Notes: generated by a model from the sequence alone, not told the origin. 64,000 nt of DNA from Saccharicrinis carchari (GCF_900182605.1 NZ_FXTB01000004.1:310001-374000), one strand, 5' to 3'; positions 26,835 through 37,351 are shown, counted from the first letter of the stretch. Numbers and translations: made by a program.

Positions 26835-28325
26835 TCATCCTTTTATTTTTTTACTCATGGCCCAGGCCGACACTTGTTTGTCGCCCAATTCGCCAGTATT
26901 TATTATGGTTTGCTCTTTTAAATAGGCTTCCATGGCCAAAGCGGCGGCTGCAATAATTTCGTCATCTTCCTGAAAGAAGCTTTGCACCAAGTCTTTTTCG
27001 ATAAAAGAAGTAGTGTATTTTCCTTTTACAAAGGCGGGTGTTTGCATTACCTGTTTAAAAAAGGGCAGGGTGGTTTTAACACCTTTAATAACCGTATCGC
27101 TTAGTACAGTACGACAGTTTTTGATGGCCTGGTTACGCGTTTTTCCCGTAACTATAAGTTTAGCCACAAGAGAGTCAAAACTAGAGATAACTACTTTGCC
27201 TGTTTGGTAACCGGAGTCGCAGCGAAGATATTTTTTATTGGGTATTTCCATCAATTCTATCAAACCCGTTGATGGTGCAAAACCGGCTTGCACATCTTCC
27301 GCGTTTACGCGTAACTCCATGGCCCAGCCGTTAATTTTAATGTCTTCCTGTTTTAGCTGTAATTCCTCGCCTTGCGCAATTTTTATTTGTTGCTCAATGA
27401 TGTCTACACCCGTTATTTCTTCGGTAATAGGGTGCTCCACCTGCACCCGTGTATTCATCTCCATAAAATAATGGTTCAGCTCATCATCTAGCAGAAACTC
27501 TACCGTACCGGCACTAAAATAATTCGTGGCTTTACAAATTTTTATGGCGTCGGCTCCAATTTTCGCGCGCAACTCATCGTTTAATGCAGCAGAAGGGGCT
27601 TCCTCCAAAAGCTTTTGGTGCTTACGCTGAATACTGCACTCACGCTCAAACAGGTGTATCAGGTTACCATGCTTATCTCCAAGCACCTGAAACTCTACAT
27701 GCCGCGGATTTTCCACATATTTTTCTATCAGCATGGAATCGTTATCAAAAAGCGCTTTCGCTTCGTTGGTAGCCAATTTAAACATGAGGGGCAGCTCTGA
27801 CTTTTTGCGTACCACTCGCATACCTTTACCGCCCCCCCCGGCCACAGCTTTAAGTATAATGGGATAGCCAATATTTTTAGCTGTTTCTTCGGCTTCGGCA
27901 AGGGTGGTTATCACGCCCTCGCTCCCTTGCAGTACGGGTATATCATTTTTGAGCGCTATATCGCGTGCCATTCCTTTATTGCCCATTTGATAAATAGCCT
28001 TGGACGAAGGACCGATAAAGGTGATATTGTTGCGTTCGCACTCGCGGGGCAGATAAGGGTTTTCCGATAAAAAACCATAGCCTGGATGAATGGCGTCTAT
28101 CTTATATTCCAATGCCGTTTCTATGAGCTTGTCGATGTTCGTATAAACATTAATATACGTATTGTCTGAAACATCGATTACCTCGTCGGCATGATCCAGG
28201 TGCAGGGCATTGGGTTCGTGATGCGAAAGGAACATATAGGTTTTTATACCCATTTGTTTTGCAGTACGTGCTATTCGAATAGCAATTTCGCCTCGATTGG
28301 CAATTAAGATTGAATTTATTTTCAT
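26835..28325 (-). CDS. Biotin carboxylase subunit
   Basis: 496 residues with an N-terminal domain (ILIANRGEIAIRIARTAK), ATP-grasp domain with Gly-rich loop AGGGGKGMRVV and catalytic MEMNTRVQVEHPITE, and a biotin carboxylase C-terminal domain (about 335-445). It uses ATP and bicarbonate to carboxylate biotin on the carrier subunit. At 496 residues it is slightly longer than AccC, with about 45 extra C-terminal residues. It lies between the carboxyltransferase and carrier genes, consistent with one operon despite gaps of 104 and 151 bp. Confidence 0.92.
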   Translation of the reverse strand: MKINSILIANRGEIAIRIARTAKQMGIKTYMFLSHHEPNALHLDHADEVIDVSDNTYINVYTNIDKLIETALEYKIDAIHPGYGFLSENPYLPRECERNNITFIGPSSKAIYQMGNKGMARDIALKNDIPVLQGSEGVITTLAEAEETAKNIGYPIILKAVAGGGGKGMRVVRKKSELPLMFKLATNEAKALFDNDSMLIEKYVENPRHVEFQVLGDKHGNLIHLFERECSIQRKHQKLLEEAPSAALNDELRAKIGADAIKICKATNYFSAGTVEFLLDDELNHYFMEMNTRVQVEHPITEEITGVDIIEQQIKIAQGEELQLKQEDIKINGWAMELRVNAEDVQAGFAPSTGLIELMEIPNKKYLRCDSGYQTGKVVISSFDSLVAKLIVTGKTRNQAIKNCRTVLSDTVIKGVKTTLPFFKQVMQTPAFVKGKYTTSFIEKDLVQSFFQEDDEIIAAAALAMEAYLKEQTIINTGELGDKQVSAWAMSKKIKG

Positions 28326-28429
28326 AATGATATTATTAGTATCAAGACATGACTATCATGACACAAGACAATTATTTTATAGCTTCAAGTCAACAAAGTC
28401 TTTCCACTTACGACTTGACACTGCGTTTT

Positions 28430-29971
28430 TTAAAGTGGCATATTCCCATGCTTACGCGTTGGACTCTGTTCGAATTTATTTTCGAGTAGTGCAAAAGCAT
28501 TAATAATTACCTCTCTTGTTTCTGCAGGATCTATCACCTCATCGATATAACCCTTTTCGTCGGCTACATACGGGTTAGCTACGTTTTCTTTGTAATCGGC
28601 CACCAGCTGGCGTTTCAACTCTTCGGGATCCTCTGCTTCTGCCAGCTCTTTGCGGTTAAGTATTTTAACGGCACCTTCAGGACCCATTACTGCTACCTGT
28701 GCAGTAGGCCACGCAAAATTAAAATCGCCACCCATATTTTTGCTATTCATAACAATGTAGGCTCCCCCAAATGCTTTACGCAGGATAACGGTAATTTTTG
28801 GGACGGTGGCTTCAGCAAAAGCATATAACAATTTGGCTCCATGCATAATTATGGCGTTCTGCTCCTGATATTTGCCCGGCATAAAGCCCGGAACATCTTC
28901 TAAAACCAATAATGGAATATTAAAAGAATCACAGAAACGCACAAAACGAGCTGCTTTTTTGGAAGCGTTTATATCCAAACAACCGGCCAATACCTTAGGT
29001 TGGTTAGCTACAATACCAATTACCTCATTATTTAAACGAGCCAGACCGATAACAATATTTTGGGCATGATTTTCGGCTACCTCCAAAAAGGACCCCTTAT
29101 CAACTATCAAACGAATTACTTCCACCACATCATAGGGTTTGTTGGCATCGTCGGGTAATAGCAAAGAAAGTTTTTCGGGTTTTCCCGGTTCAATGTCTTC
29201 ATCTTTATTTACCGGTGGATGCTCCACATTGTTCGACGGCAAATAGCTCAATAGTTTTTTAACCCCCATCAAGGTATGCTCTTCGTCGCTAAATATCATG
29301 TCGGCCACTCCACTTTCGGTAGCATGTATTTCGGCACCTCCCAAATCCTCAAAGGTGGCATCTTCGTTCAACACTTCTTTCACCACTTCAGGTCCGGTGA
29401 CAAACATATAAGAGGTGTCGCGGGTCATAAAGCGGAAATCAGTAAGCGCAGGTGAATATACCGCTCCTCCCGCTGCAGGCCCCAAAATAACAGATATCTG
29501 GGGAATTACGCCAGAACTCTTTACGTTTTGCAAAAAAATACCTGCATAACCTGCCAGACTGGCTACGCCCTCTTGAATCCTGGCACCACCCGAATCGATA
29601 AGCCCCACAATGGGATGACCCATTTTTAAGGACATTTCCTGCACCTTTTGAATTTTACGTGCATGTACCGACCCCAGCGATCCTCCCATAAAATTAAAGT
29701 CCTGCGCATATACAAATACTTTACGGCCATTGATGGTTCCGTATCCCACAATAACTCCGTCGCCATATTCTTTTTGATTTTCCCGCCCCAGCGGTTTAAC
29801 AAAGGCATCAATTTCTCTAAAACTGCCTTCGTCCATTAAAAAGTCTATTCTCTCTCTGGCAGTAAGCTTACCTTTGGCATGTTGTTTCGTGTAATATTTT
29901 TCATCGTATTGCTCTTGCAAACTCTCGTTTCGCAAATGAAATCGCTTAAAAGGTATCCTATTGTCGTTCAT
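28430..29971 (-). CDS. Acyl-CoA carboxylase carboxyltransferase subunit
   Basis: 513 residues of the propionyl/methylmalonyl-CoA carboxyltransferase family. The N-terminal half contains LIDSGGARIQEGV with the acyl-CoA binding region around 125-135. The C-terminal half has PGFMPGKYQEQNAIIMHGAK and RKAFGGAYIVM (oxyanion hole). Together with the biotin carboxylase and carrier it makes a propionyl-CoA carboxylase-type complex. In Bacteroidetes such enzymes commonly serve the succinate-propionate route, where the sister reaction may run as methylmalonyl-CoA decarboxylation; no membrane subunit is present here. It is the first gene of the operon. Confidence 0.9.
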   Translation of the reverse strand: MNDNRIPFKRFHLRNESLQEQYDEKYYTKQHAKGKLTARERIDFLMDEGSFREIDAFVKPLGRENQKEYGDGVIVGYGTINGRKVFVYAQDFNFMGGSLGSVHARKIQKVQEMSLKMGHPIVGLIDSGGARIQEGVASLAGYAGIFLQNVKSSGVIPQISVILGPAAGGAVYSPALTDFRFMTRDTSYMFVTGPEVVKEVLNEDATFEDLGGAEIHATESGVADMIFSDEEHTLMGVKKLLSYLPSNNVEHPPVNKDEDIEPGKPEKLSLLLPDDANKPYDVVEVIRLIVDKGSFLEVAENHAQNIVIGLARLNNEVIGIVANQPKVLAGCLDINASKKAARFVRFCDSFNIPLLVLEDVPGFMPGKYQEQNAIIMHGAKLLYAFAEATVPKITVILRKAFGGAYIVMNSKNMGGDFNFAWPTAQVAVMGPEGAVKILNRKELAEAEDPEELKRQLVADYKENVANPYVADEKGYIDEVIDPAETREVIINAFALLENKFEQSPTRKHGNMPL

Positions 29972-30714
29972 AGGTTTATGTTTGTTTTAATGGTGTTTTA
30001 CCGTTTTTTTATTAAATAAATGCGCACCACCTGCGTATAGTGGATTATACATTTAAAAAGTTTTCTTGACTCAATAACAGTAGGTTTGGCGTACGGATAA
30101 CAATAAACTATTCTTATTTGTTTATCGTTTATTTTTGTTCGCAAAATAACAAGATAAATTGCACAAAACCGAAAAAGGAAGTGTTGCATAGCATAAATAA
30201 ACCGTTTGAATTATTTGTTCAAATACAATTTCACTTTGTTTTAAGGCCATATAAACATTATATAATCAAGCTTTTAAAAGGATTGAAATATGCAGAACTG
30301 CTTGAAGAAATTTAGGATATAAATGTACAGTTCTTCAAAGCCACGCATTGTTTGATAATATAAAAACAATCACAGTTGCGATATTATATCGCAACAACCC
30401 TACGCTAATCCATTTCAGAATACTGGCAGTTCTTTAAGGTTAAATGCTTCCGCATTTATCAACAAGTTCTCAAGGCATTTTATAGAAAATAGCTTTAGAC
30501 TGAAAACTCATTATTTTTCACCTTCTGCCAACACCAACAACGAACCGCATGAGGTATTACAAGTTTGGTTGAAGGATGAACTATTATCCGATAGAATCTG
30601 CTAATTTTTATAAAAAAAGAACTCCCCTAAAAATAAACACCAATATTCTGATTATGTCAATCATTTGATTAAATTTATAGTCGGATAACATTCTTCAACG
30701 CAGACAAACTAACC
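29972..30714. other. 743-bp intergenic region with secondary structure
   Basis: No supported gene. It holds an inverted pair TTGAAGAA (about 30302) and TTCTTCAA (about 30331), a perfect 21-bp palindrome (30375-30395), and a small hairpin TAAATGC-TTCC-GCATTTA (30441-30458). An ATG-less open frame (about 30361-30603, ending WLKDELLSDRIC) crosses these and could be a gene fragment, but I cannot place it. The 3' end is the upstream region of the metal efflux operon. Confidence 0.5.
30375..30395. promoter_or_regulatory. Perfect 21-bp palindrome, candidate operator
   Basis: Arms GTTGCGATAT and ATATCGCAAC around a single T. It is about 320 bp before the RND pump gene. The size and symmetry fit a dimeric repressor site; the regulator is not identified and no regulator gene is adjacent. 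Confidence 0.45.
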
Positions 30715-33700
30715 ATGCTCGAAAAAATTATTGATTTTAGCGTAAAGCATAAACTCATTGTCATTCTGTTCACTATATCCATCGTAGTGTTTGGGGTATA
30801 TGCCATTGTAAAAATACCGGTGGGTACTGTACCTGACATCACCAATAATCAGGTTCAGATTATTACTACTTCCGGGAATCTATCCACTCAGGAAATTGAG
30901 CAATTTATAACTATTCCGGTGGAAATGGAAATGGCTAACCTGCCGGGTGTAGTTGAAATACGCTCCATATCAAAATTTGGCATTTCGGTGGTTACCGTGG
31001 TGTTTGAGGAGCGCATGGGCACTTATTTGCCACGCCAGTTAATCGCGGAGAAAATAAAAAGTGCCTCAGCCAATATCCCGGAAGCATACGGAACACCCGA
31101 GATGGGTCCCATCTCAACAGGCCTGGGCGAGATTTACCAATATATTGTAGATGTAAAACCTGGTTATGAGGGACGATACTCAGCTATGGAACTGCGAACA
31201 ATACAGGATTGGGTAATCAAACGCAGACTTTCCGGAATTAACGGGGTGGTTGAAATAAATAGCTGGGGCGGTTACTTAAAGCAATACGAGGTGGCCATAG
31301 ACCCATTTAAGCTTAAAAGTATGGGCGTGTCGTTAATACAGGTATTTGAAGCACTGGAAAAAAACAACGGTATAACAGGAGGCTCCTACATCGAAAAAAC
31401 AAACCAAAGTTATTTTATCCGTGGCGACGGTTTGGTGAAGTCGCTAAGTGATATCGAAAATATTTTGGTGGAGCGCAATGAGGGCGTTCCTATTTTGGTG
31501 AAAGATATTGCAGAAGTGGGCTATGGGCATGCCAACCGTTATGGCGCCATCACGGCTAACGGAAAAGGAGAAACGGTACTTGGCCAAATTATGATGCTTA
31601 AAGACGCCAACTCCAAAGAAGTAATCAGAGAAGTGAAGCGCAGAGTGGCAGAGATACAGGAAAACCTGCCCGAAGGTGTTTTTGTAAATCCCATTTTAGA
31701 ACGCAGCGAGCTGATTGCCAAAACATCCACCACAGTGGCCGAAAATCTTATTCTGGGGGCTATCATCGTAATACTTATCGTATTATTGCTGTTGGGCAAC
31801 TTGCGCTCCGCACTTGTCATCGGTTCAATGATTCCGCTGGCATTGCTTTTTACCTTATCCATGATGTACCTGTTTGGCGTGGATGCCAATTTAATGAGTT
31901 TGGGAGCCCTCGACTTTGGTATTATTATCGATGGTGCCGTTATTATAGTGGAATACATTGCCATAAAAATTACCCTCCAGCAAAAGGATCTCCTGGGTGC
32001 ATCAACAGAAGAACGACGGACTATCATGGATAAGATAGCTTTTGTGGGCTCTACCAAAATGATGAAATCGGCTATTTTTGGGCAGGTAATAATTCTCATT
32101 GTTTTTATTCCCATCCTTTCGCTCACCGGAGTGGAAGGGAAAATGTTCCGACCCATGGCCTTGGCTTTTTCATTCGCTATTATTGGCGCTATGATTATGG
32201 GATTGACCTGGCTGCCGGTGGCCTCATCGTTATTTTTGCGCCCCGCAGTAAATCAAAAGCCCAATTTTTCGGACAAATTGATGGCATGGGTTCAGCGCTC
32301 GTACGAGCCCGTTATCGAAAAGGCCTGTAAACACAAACGCCTGGTATTGGGTTCGGCCATAATAATGTTGCTGTTTACCGGAGGGTTGTTTTATAGTATG
32401 GGTGGCGAGTTTGTGCCGACGCTCGACGAGGGCGATTTTGTGATTCAACCCGTGCTGAAAACCGGAACGTCCTTAAGTAAAACCGTGGAAACAACTACAC
32501 AGATGGAAAATATTCTGATAAAAAACTTCCCCGACGAAGTAGATCAGATTGTTTGTAGAATTGGTGCCGCAGAAGTACCAACAGACCCTATGGGGATGGA
32601 GGAAATAGACATGATTATTAAGCTGCATCCGAAAAACACCTGGGTAAAAGCAGGCAGCAAAGAGCAACTGGCCGATAGGTTTAAAGAGGCTTTAGAAATA
32701 ATTCCGGGCATTGAGTATGAATTTACACAACCCATCGAAATGCGTTTTAACGAGTTAATAACAGGAGTAAGATCGGATATTGCCATCAAAATTTTTGGCG
32801 AAGATTTAGATTACATCAGCAAAAAGGCAAACGAAATAAGGGATGCGATAGCCGATGTAGAGGGAGCCGGCGACATTATATTAGAGAAAACGACCGGCCT
32901 GCCACAAGTAAAAGTGAGTTATAACAGAAGTAAAATAGCCTATTATGGCGTGGATGTAAACAGGCTAAACAACTACCTCTCGGCTGCTTTCGGCGGAAAA
33001 ATAATTGGGGTGGTCTTTGAGGGTGAGCGCCGTTTTGATATGGTGATGCGCTTTAATCAGGACAATAGAACCGACATAAGCAACATCAGTGCCCTTCAAG
33101 TACCATTGCCCAACGGAAGCCAGGTACCCTTTTCGGAGTTGGGCGAAATTGAATATACCACCGGCCCTGCAAAAATATCGCGCGACAACACCCATAGGCG
33201 CGTGGTGGTGGCAGTGAACGTGCGCAAGCGCGATTTGCAATCGGTGATTCGCGACATCCAATCTAATATTGAAGCTAAAGTGCAGCTGCAACCTGGCACT
33301 TACGTGGAATATGGCGGACAATTCGAGAACCTGCAAAATGCCACCAAGCGATTAATGCTGGCCGTTCCGGTGGCCATGTTGCTCATATTTGTATTCTTGC
33401 ATTTTGCCTTTGGCTCCTTAAAAGACGCCATCATGATTTATACGGCCATCCCCCTTTCGGCCGTGGGCGGGGTACTGCTGTTATGGTTGCGCGGCATGCC
33501 GTTCAGCGTTTCGGCCGGGGTAGGTTTTATTGCCCTCTTTGGTGTGGCTGTTTTAAACGGCATTGTGTTAATAGAACACTTAAAAGAGTTGCAGCGCGAA
33601 AGCAAGTACACCATGCGCGAGCTTATCATTAAAGGGAGCAGGGACAGACTGCGTCCGGTAATGTTGACGGCAGGAGCGGCCGCTATGGGCTTCCTGCCTA

Positions 33701-35058
33701 TGGCTATTTCAACCGGTGCAGGAGCTGAAGTGCAACGCCCGCTGGCTACCGTTGTTATTGGGGGATTAATAACCTCTACCATGCTTACCATGATTGCCTT
33801 GCCACTTATGTTCGAATTGTTTTACAATGTAAAGGCCATTAAATTTTTCCCCTTCAGGGTAATCAGAAGCAAAACTACCCTGTTACTACTATTGCTTCTT
33901 ACCCCCATTCTGGCAATCAATGCCCAGCAAAAGAAATTAGATTTGGACGAGATAATTGAAATAGCCCTGCAAAATAATCAGCAAATAGCCGCTTATAATT
34001 TCAAAGTAGAGCATAGTAAGGCATTGAAAAAAACATCCTTTGATGTCGATAAAACTACATTGTCCTATAGCACCGACGAAAATAATATTGCAGAAAACGG
34101 TCATCCATTAAAAGTATGGGCCATAACCCAGGAGTTCAGCTTTCCTACCTTGTATCTTAAAAATAACGATGCACAAAAAATTAACATTTCCATTGCCCAA
34201 ACCAAATTGGAACTAAAAAAGAACGCCCTTAAAAAAGCAGTTTCGCAGCGTTTTTATAAGTGCCAGATGCTCAAAGGTAAGCACCGCGTTTACATGGAGT
34301 TGGACAGTTTGTTTGCGCGTTTGGATACAGCTGCACAAAAACGCATCAACCTGGAAGATATAAGCAGACTGGAAGCGCTGCACATCAAATCCAAACGAAA
34401 CGAAATTGAGGCCATACTAAAGGCCGTCCTTATGGATATAAAAAGCGAATACAAGCAATTAAAAACGCTGATGAATACCCAAGCTGACTTTGAGATTGCT
34501 GGAAATTTAACTCCAGCACCAATGAGTGATGGAGATAATAGCGCTTCTGAAATGGAGCAATTGTTTCAGTATAAAAACAATTACTCGCGTACATTAATGG
34601 AGGTAGAAAAACAAAAGCTACTACCCGATTTGTCGCTCCATTACTTTATAGGGAGTAATACCTATGATGACGCCCAAAACTATCATGGCTTTGAAATTGG
34701 GGTAGCCGTACCTTTGTTTTTTGGCAACCACTCGGCTCGGGTAAAGGCCGCCAAATTATCGAACGCAGCTATGACCTCGCAAAATGAGTACAACAGCGAG
34801 ATGCTTAAAAGCCGATTAAATAAACTGCAAAACGAACGCTTAAAATATAAAGCACTGCTACAAAACTATGAGGCAATAGGAAAAGAGTTGCAGGAAGAAA
34901 TAATGCGGACATCCCTCAAATCATACGAAATGGGACAAATTGATTTTTTTCAGTTTATTAATGGCTACGAAAATGCCTTGAAAATAAGAACTGAATATCT
35001 AAATAACTTATTTGATTACAACCGGTTGACTACCGAATTGATGTATGTTAGCGAATGA
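30715..35058 (+). CDS. CusA/CzcA-type RND metal pump fused to outer-membrane channel
   Basis: 1447 residues. Residues 1-1045 form a complete heavy-metal RND pump: VPDITNNQVQI near 38, twelve membrane segments, and the TM4 proton-relay signature LGALDFGIIIDGAVIIVE near 395. Residues about 1055-1072 (LLLLLLLTPILAINAQQ) look like an internal signal peptide with a cleavage-like site. Residues 1075-1447 form a TolC/CusC-like channel protein with long helices. The pump exports heavy-metal ions with the adaptor encoded 72 bp downstream. The fusion would need cleavage for the channel to reach the outer membrane. Confidence 0.9.
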   Translation: MLEKIIDFSVKHKLIVILFTISIVVFGVYAIVKIPVGTVPDITNNQVQIITTSGNLSTQEIEQFITIPVEMEMANLPGVVEIRSISKFGISVVTVVFEERMGTYLPRQLIAEKIKSASANIPEAYGTPEMGPISTGLGEIYQYIVDVKPGYEGRYSAMELRTIQDWVIKRRLSGINGVVEINSWGGYLKQYEVAIDPFKLKSMGVSLIQVFEALEKNNGITGGSYIEKTNQSYFIRGDGLVKSLSDIENILVERNEGVPILVKDIAEVGYGHANRYGAITANGKGETVLGQIMMLKDANSKEVIREVKRRVAEIQENLPEGVFVNPILERSELIAKTSTTVAENLILGAIIVILIVLLLLGNLRSALVIGSMIPLALLFTLSMMYLFGVDANLMSLGALDFGIIIDGAVIIVEYIAIKITLQQKDLLGASTEERRTIMDKIAFVGSTKMMKSAIFGQVIILIVFIPILSLTGVEGKMFRPMALAFSFAIIGAMIMGLTWLPVASSLFLRPAVNQKPNFSDKLMAWVQRSYEPVIEKACKHKRLVLGSAIIMLLFTGGLFYSMGGEFVPTLDEGDFVIQPVLKTGTSLSKTVETTTQMENILIKNFPDEVDQIVCRIGAAEVPTDPMGMEEIDMIIKLHPKNTWVKAGSKEQLADRFKEALEIIPGIEYEFTQPIEMRFNELITGVRSDIAIKIFGEDLDYISKKANEIRDAIADVEGAGDIILEKTTGLPQVKVSYNRSKIAYYGVDVNRLNNYLSAAFGGKIIGVVFEGERRFDMVMRFNQDNRTDISNISALQVPLPNGSQVPFSELGEIEYTTGPAKISRDNTHRRVVVAVNVRKRDLQSVIRDIQSNIEAKVQLQPGTYVEYGGQFENLQNATKRLMLAVPVAMLLIFVFLHFAFGSLKDAIMIYTAIPLSAVGGVLLLWLRGMPFSVSAGVGFIALFGVAVLNGIVLIEHLKELQRESKYTMRELIIKGSRDRLRPVMLTAGAAAMGFLPMAISTGAGAEVQRPLATVVIGGLITSTMLTMIALPLMFELFYNVKAIKFFPFRVIRSKTTLLLLLLLTPILAINAQQKKLDLDEIIEIALQNNQQIAAYNFKVEHSKALKKTSFDVDKTTLSYSTDENNIAENGHPLKVWAITQEFSFPTLYLKNNDAQKINISIAQTKLELKKNALKKAVSQRFYKCQMLKGKHRVYMELDSLFARLDTAAQKRINLEDISRLEALHIKSKRNEIEAILKAVLMDIKSEYKQLKTLMNTQADFEIAGNLTPAPMSDGDNSASEMEQLFQYKNNYSRTLMEVEKQKLLPDLSLHYFIGSNTYDDAQNYHGFEIGVAVPLFFGNHSARVKAAKLSNAAMTSQNEYNSEMLKSRLNKLQNERLKYKALLQNYEAIGKELQEEIMRTSLKSYEMGQIDFFQFINGYENALKIRTEYLNNLFDYNRLTTELMYVSE

Positions 35059-35130
35059 CTAAGGCAACTTTATTGACCCATGACAGGCGTTTGTTTCCTA
35101 ATCTATCCACCTATTATCTAAATAAAAACC

Positions 35131-36240
35131 ATGAAACACACAATAATCATAACCTTATTGACCTTGAGCTTATTTATAATGGCTTGCCAAAGCAGCTCCA
35201 CAGATACGAATGAAACGGTTTCTAATTTGATTGAGATTAGCAAAACCCAATTTAAGTCGGAACAAATGGAGATGTCCGCACCCGAGCGAATCGGTTTCAA
35301 CAACAAGCTTCATTTTACCGGAAGTGTGGTGCCGGCCCCCAACGGACACGCCATTATAAGTGCTCCCATAGCAGGAACCATAAAAAATATAAAAGTTGTT
35401 ACCGGACAGCACGTACCAAAAGGAACAACACTTCTCACCGTGTCAGGACATGCCATTATCGATTTGCAAAAAGATTACGCTGAATCTTTAGCCACCTTGC
35501 AGCGCTTAAAAATAGACTATGAAAGGATAAAGGCACTTTACAAAGAAAATATTGGCACTAAAAAAGACTTTACCCTGATCCAAAGCAACTATAAAGTAGA
35601 GCTGGCCAAGAGCAATGCACTAAAGATGAAACTCGAAAGCGCAGGTTTAAGTGCGGATAAAATTGCCGAAGGCAGCTTCTCCGAGACTTACGCCCTAAAA
35701 GCACCAATCAGCGGATATGTTTCCAGGATAGATGCATCCGTGGGGCAATTTGTAGAACCGCTAGCGGTATTGAGTCAAATTATAGATGCAGCTTCATTTC
35801 GCCTGTCTATCCCAATTTTTGGACGCGATATTAACAAACTTGTCACCGGACAAATAGTGGAGTTTTATTCGGGTAATAATCAAAATGAAATCTTACATGC
35901 CACTATAAACAGCATAGGAAAGTCTGTGGATCCTACTAGCAAAGCAATTGTTTGTTTTGCCCAAATACACGATCGTAGCAACCTGGTAAGTCATCAATTT
36001 GTGGAGGGCGATATATTTTTATCGTCCGATACATCCCTTGCCGTACCAACATCGGCTATATTAAAGGCAGAAAATGCCCATTTTGTTTTGGTGCTTAAAA
36101 AAGAAACGGAGGAAGCCTATTTTTACAAGAAAACCAAAGTTATCACCGGCCGCGAAAATACCGATTACACCGAGCTGTTAAACAATGAACCGGAAAACAA
36201 ACAAGTGCTCAATGGGGTTTATCATATTAAAGTGGAGTAA
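35131..36240 (+). CDS. RND efflux periplasmic adaptor lipoprotein
   Basis: 369 residues. The signal peptide ends in lipobox FIMAC (Cys 19). The usual adaptor layout is present: lipoyl-like half APIAGTIKNIKVVTGQHV near 87, an alpha-hairpin (about 110-180), the second lipoyl half KAPISGYVSRIDASVGQFV near 190, and a beta-barrel and membrane-proximal domain to the end. It links the inner-membrane pump to the outer-membrane channel and is the second gene of the efflux operon. Methionine- and histidine-rich metal sites of CusB are not obvious, so the metal is undetermined. Confidence 0.9.
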   Translation: MKHTIIITLLTLSLFIMACQSSSTDTNETVSNLIEISKTQFKSEQMEMSAPERIGFNNKLHFTGSVVPAPNGHAIISAPIAGTIKNIKVVTGQHVPKGTTLLTVSGHAIIDLQKDYAESLATLQRLKIDYERIKALYKENIGTKKDFTLIQSNYKVELAKSNALKMKLESAGLSADKIAEGSFSETYALKAPISGYVSRIDASVGQFVEPLAVLSQIIDAASFRLSIPIFGRDINKLVTGQIVEFYSGNNQNEILHATINSIGKSVDPTSKAIVCFAQIHDRSNLVSHQFVEGDIFLSSDTSLAVPTSAILKAENAHFVLVLKKETEEAYFYKKTKVITGRENTDYTELLNNEPENKQVLNGVYHIKVE

Positions 36241-36355
36241 TATGTTATTTAGGCTAAGGTTCTCTGATAAACTCATTACAAGCAACCCTGTCCTTTCACT
36301 TTGCATTAACAGCGCTAATACTAGAGAATTTATAAAATTAAAAAACAAAACCATA

Positions 36356-37351
36356 ATGGAAAAGGACGTTTATAAGGCTTTTGTAGTCCGCGAAAAAGAT
36401 GGACAGTTCAATGCCAATATAGAAACAAAAAAAACAGCTGACTTACCACAAGGGGATCTACTGATTAAAGTCAGTTACTCATCGCTCAATTACAAAGATG
36501 CACTTTCGGCATCGGGCAATAAAGGGGTTACAAGGTCGTATCCACATACGCCCGGCATTGATGCCGTGGGCACTGTGCAAACATCTGACAGTAACGCCTT
36601 TAAACCGGGCGACAAGCTTATTGTTACCAGCTACGATTTAGGAATGAACACCCATGGCGGGTTTGCCGAATATATCAGGGTGCCTGCCCATTGGGCGGTA
36701 AGACTGCCACAAGATATGACTATGAAGGAAGCCATGATAATTGGCACCGCCGGATTAACCGCCGGCATGTCAGTTCAGCGGCTGGCCGCATTGGTAAACC
36801 CGGAACATGGCGATGTGATCGTTTCAGGTGCAACAGGTGGTGTGGGTGCTCACAGCGTAGCCATATTGAATAAGCTAGGCTATAGTGTGGTGGCGCTTAC
36901 CGGAAAAGAGAACGAAAAGGACTATCTGAAAAACCTCGGTGCTAAAAGAATTATCCTACGTAAAGATTTTGAAGTATCTGAAAAAAGGCCCTTGCTAAAG
37001 CCGGCTTTTGCAGGAGGTATTGACACAGTTGGGGGTAGCATTTTAGATAACATGATAAAATCCACCCAACCCATGGGCGCAGTGGCCTGCTGCGGTAATG
37101 CTGCCTCGGCACAGTTGAATCTTACTGTTTTCCCTTTTATATTACGGGGCGTTGCCCTCATCGGTATCGATTCGCAAAACTATCCGATGCACCAAAGGCA
37201 AAAAGTATGGAATAAACTGGCTTGCGATTGGAAGCCTGAAGCCTTGATGAACAACTACGATGAAATTAAGCTGGAACAAGTACCCGAAAAATTAGACTTG
37301 ATGCTGAAAGGGCAATTAAAAGGCAGAACAATTGTGAACTTGGCGGGATAA
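36356..37351 (+). CDS. YhdH/YhfP family oxidoreductase (acrylyl-CoA reductase type)
   Basis: 331 residues from ATG 36356. An in-frame ATG at 36185 lies inside the previous gene and is rejected. Medium-chain dehydrogenase fold: GroES-like N-terminal part with SYSSLNYKDALSASGNKG and HTPGIDAVG, then a Rossmann domain with VSGATGGVGAHSVAIL near 160. Zinc ligands are absent, as in the quinone-oxidoreductase branch. YhdH/AcuI members reduce acrylyl-CoA with NADPH; the actual substrate here is unproven. Confidence 0.88.
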   Translation: MEKDVYKAFVVREKDGQFNANIETKKTADLPQGDLLIKVSYSSLNYKDALSASGNKGVTRSYPHTPGIDAVGTVQTSDSNAFKPGDKLIVTSYDLGMNTHGGFAEYIRVPAHWAVRLPQDMTMKEAMIIGTAGLTAGMSVQRLAALVNPEHGDVIVSGATGGVGAHSVAILNKLGYSVVALTGKENEKDYLKNLGAKRIILRKDFEVSEKRPLLKPAFAGGIDTVGGSILDNMIKSTQPMGAVACCGNAASAQLNLTVFPFILRGVALIGIDSQNYPMHQRQKVWNKLACDWKPEALMNNYDEIKLEQVPEKLDLMLKGQLKGRTIVNLAG

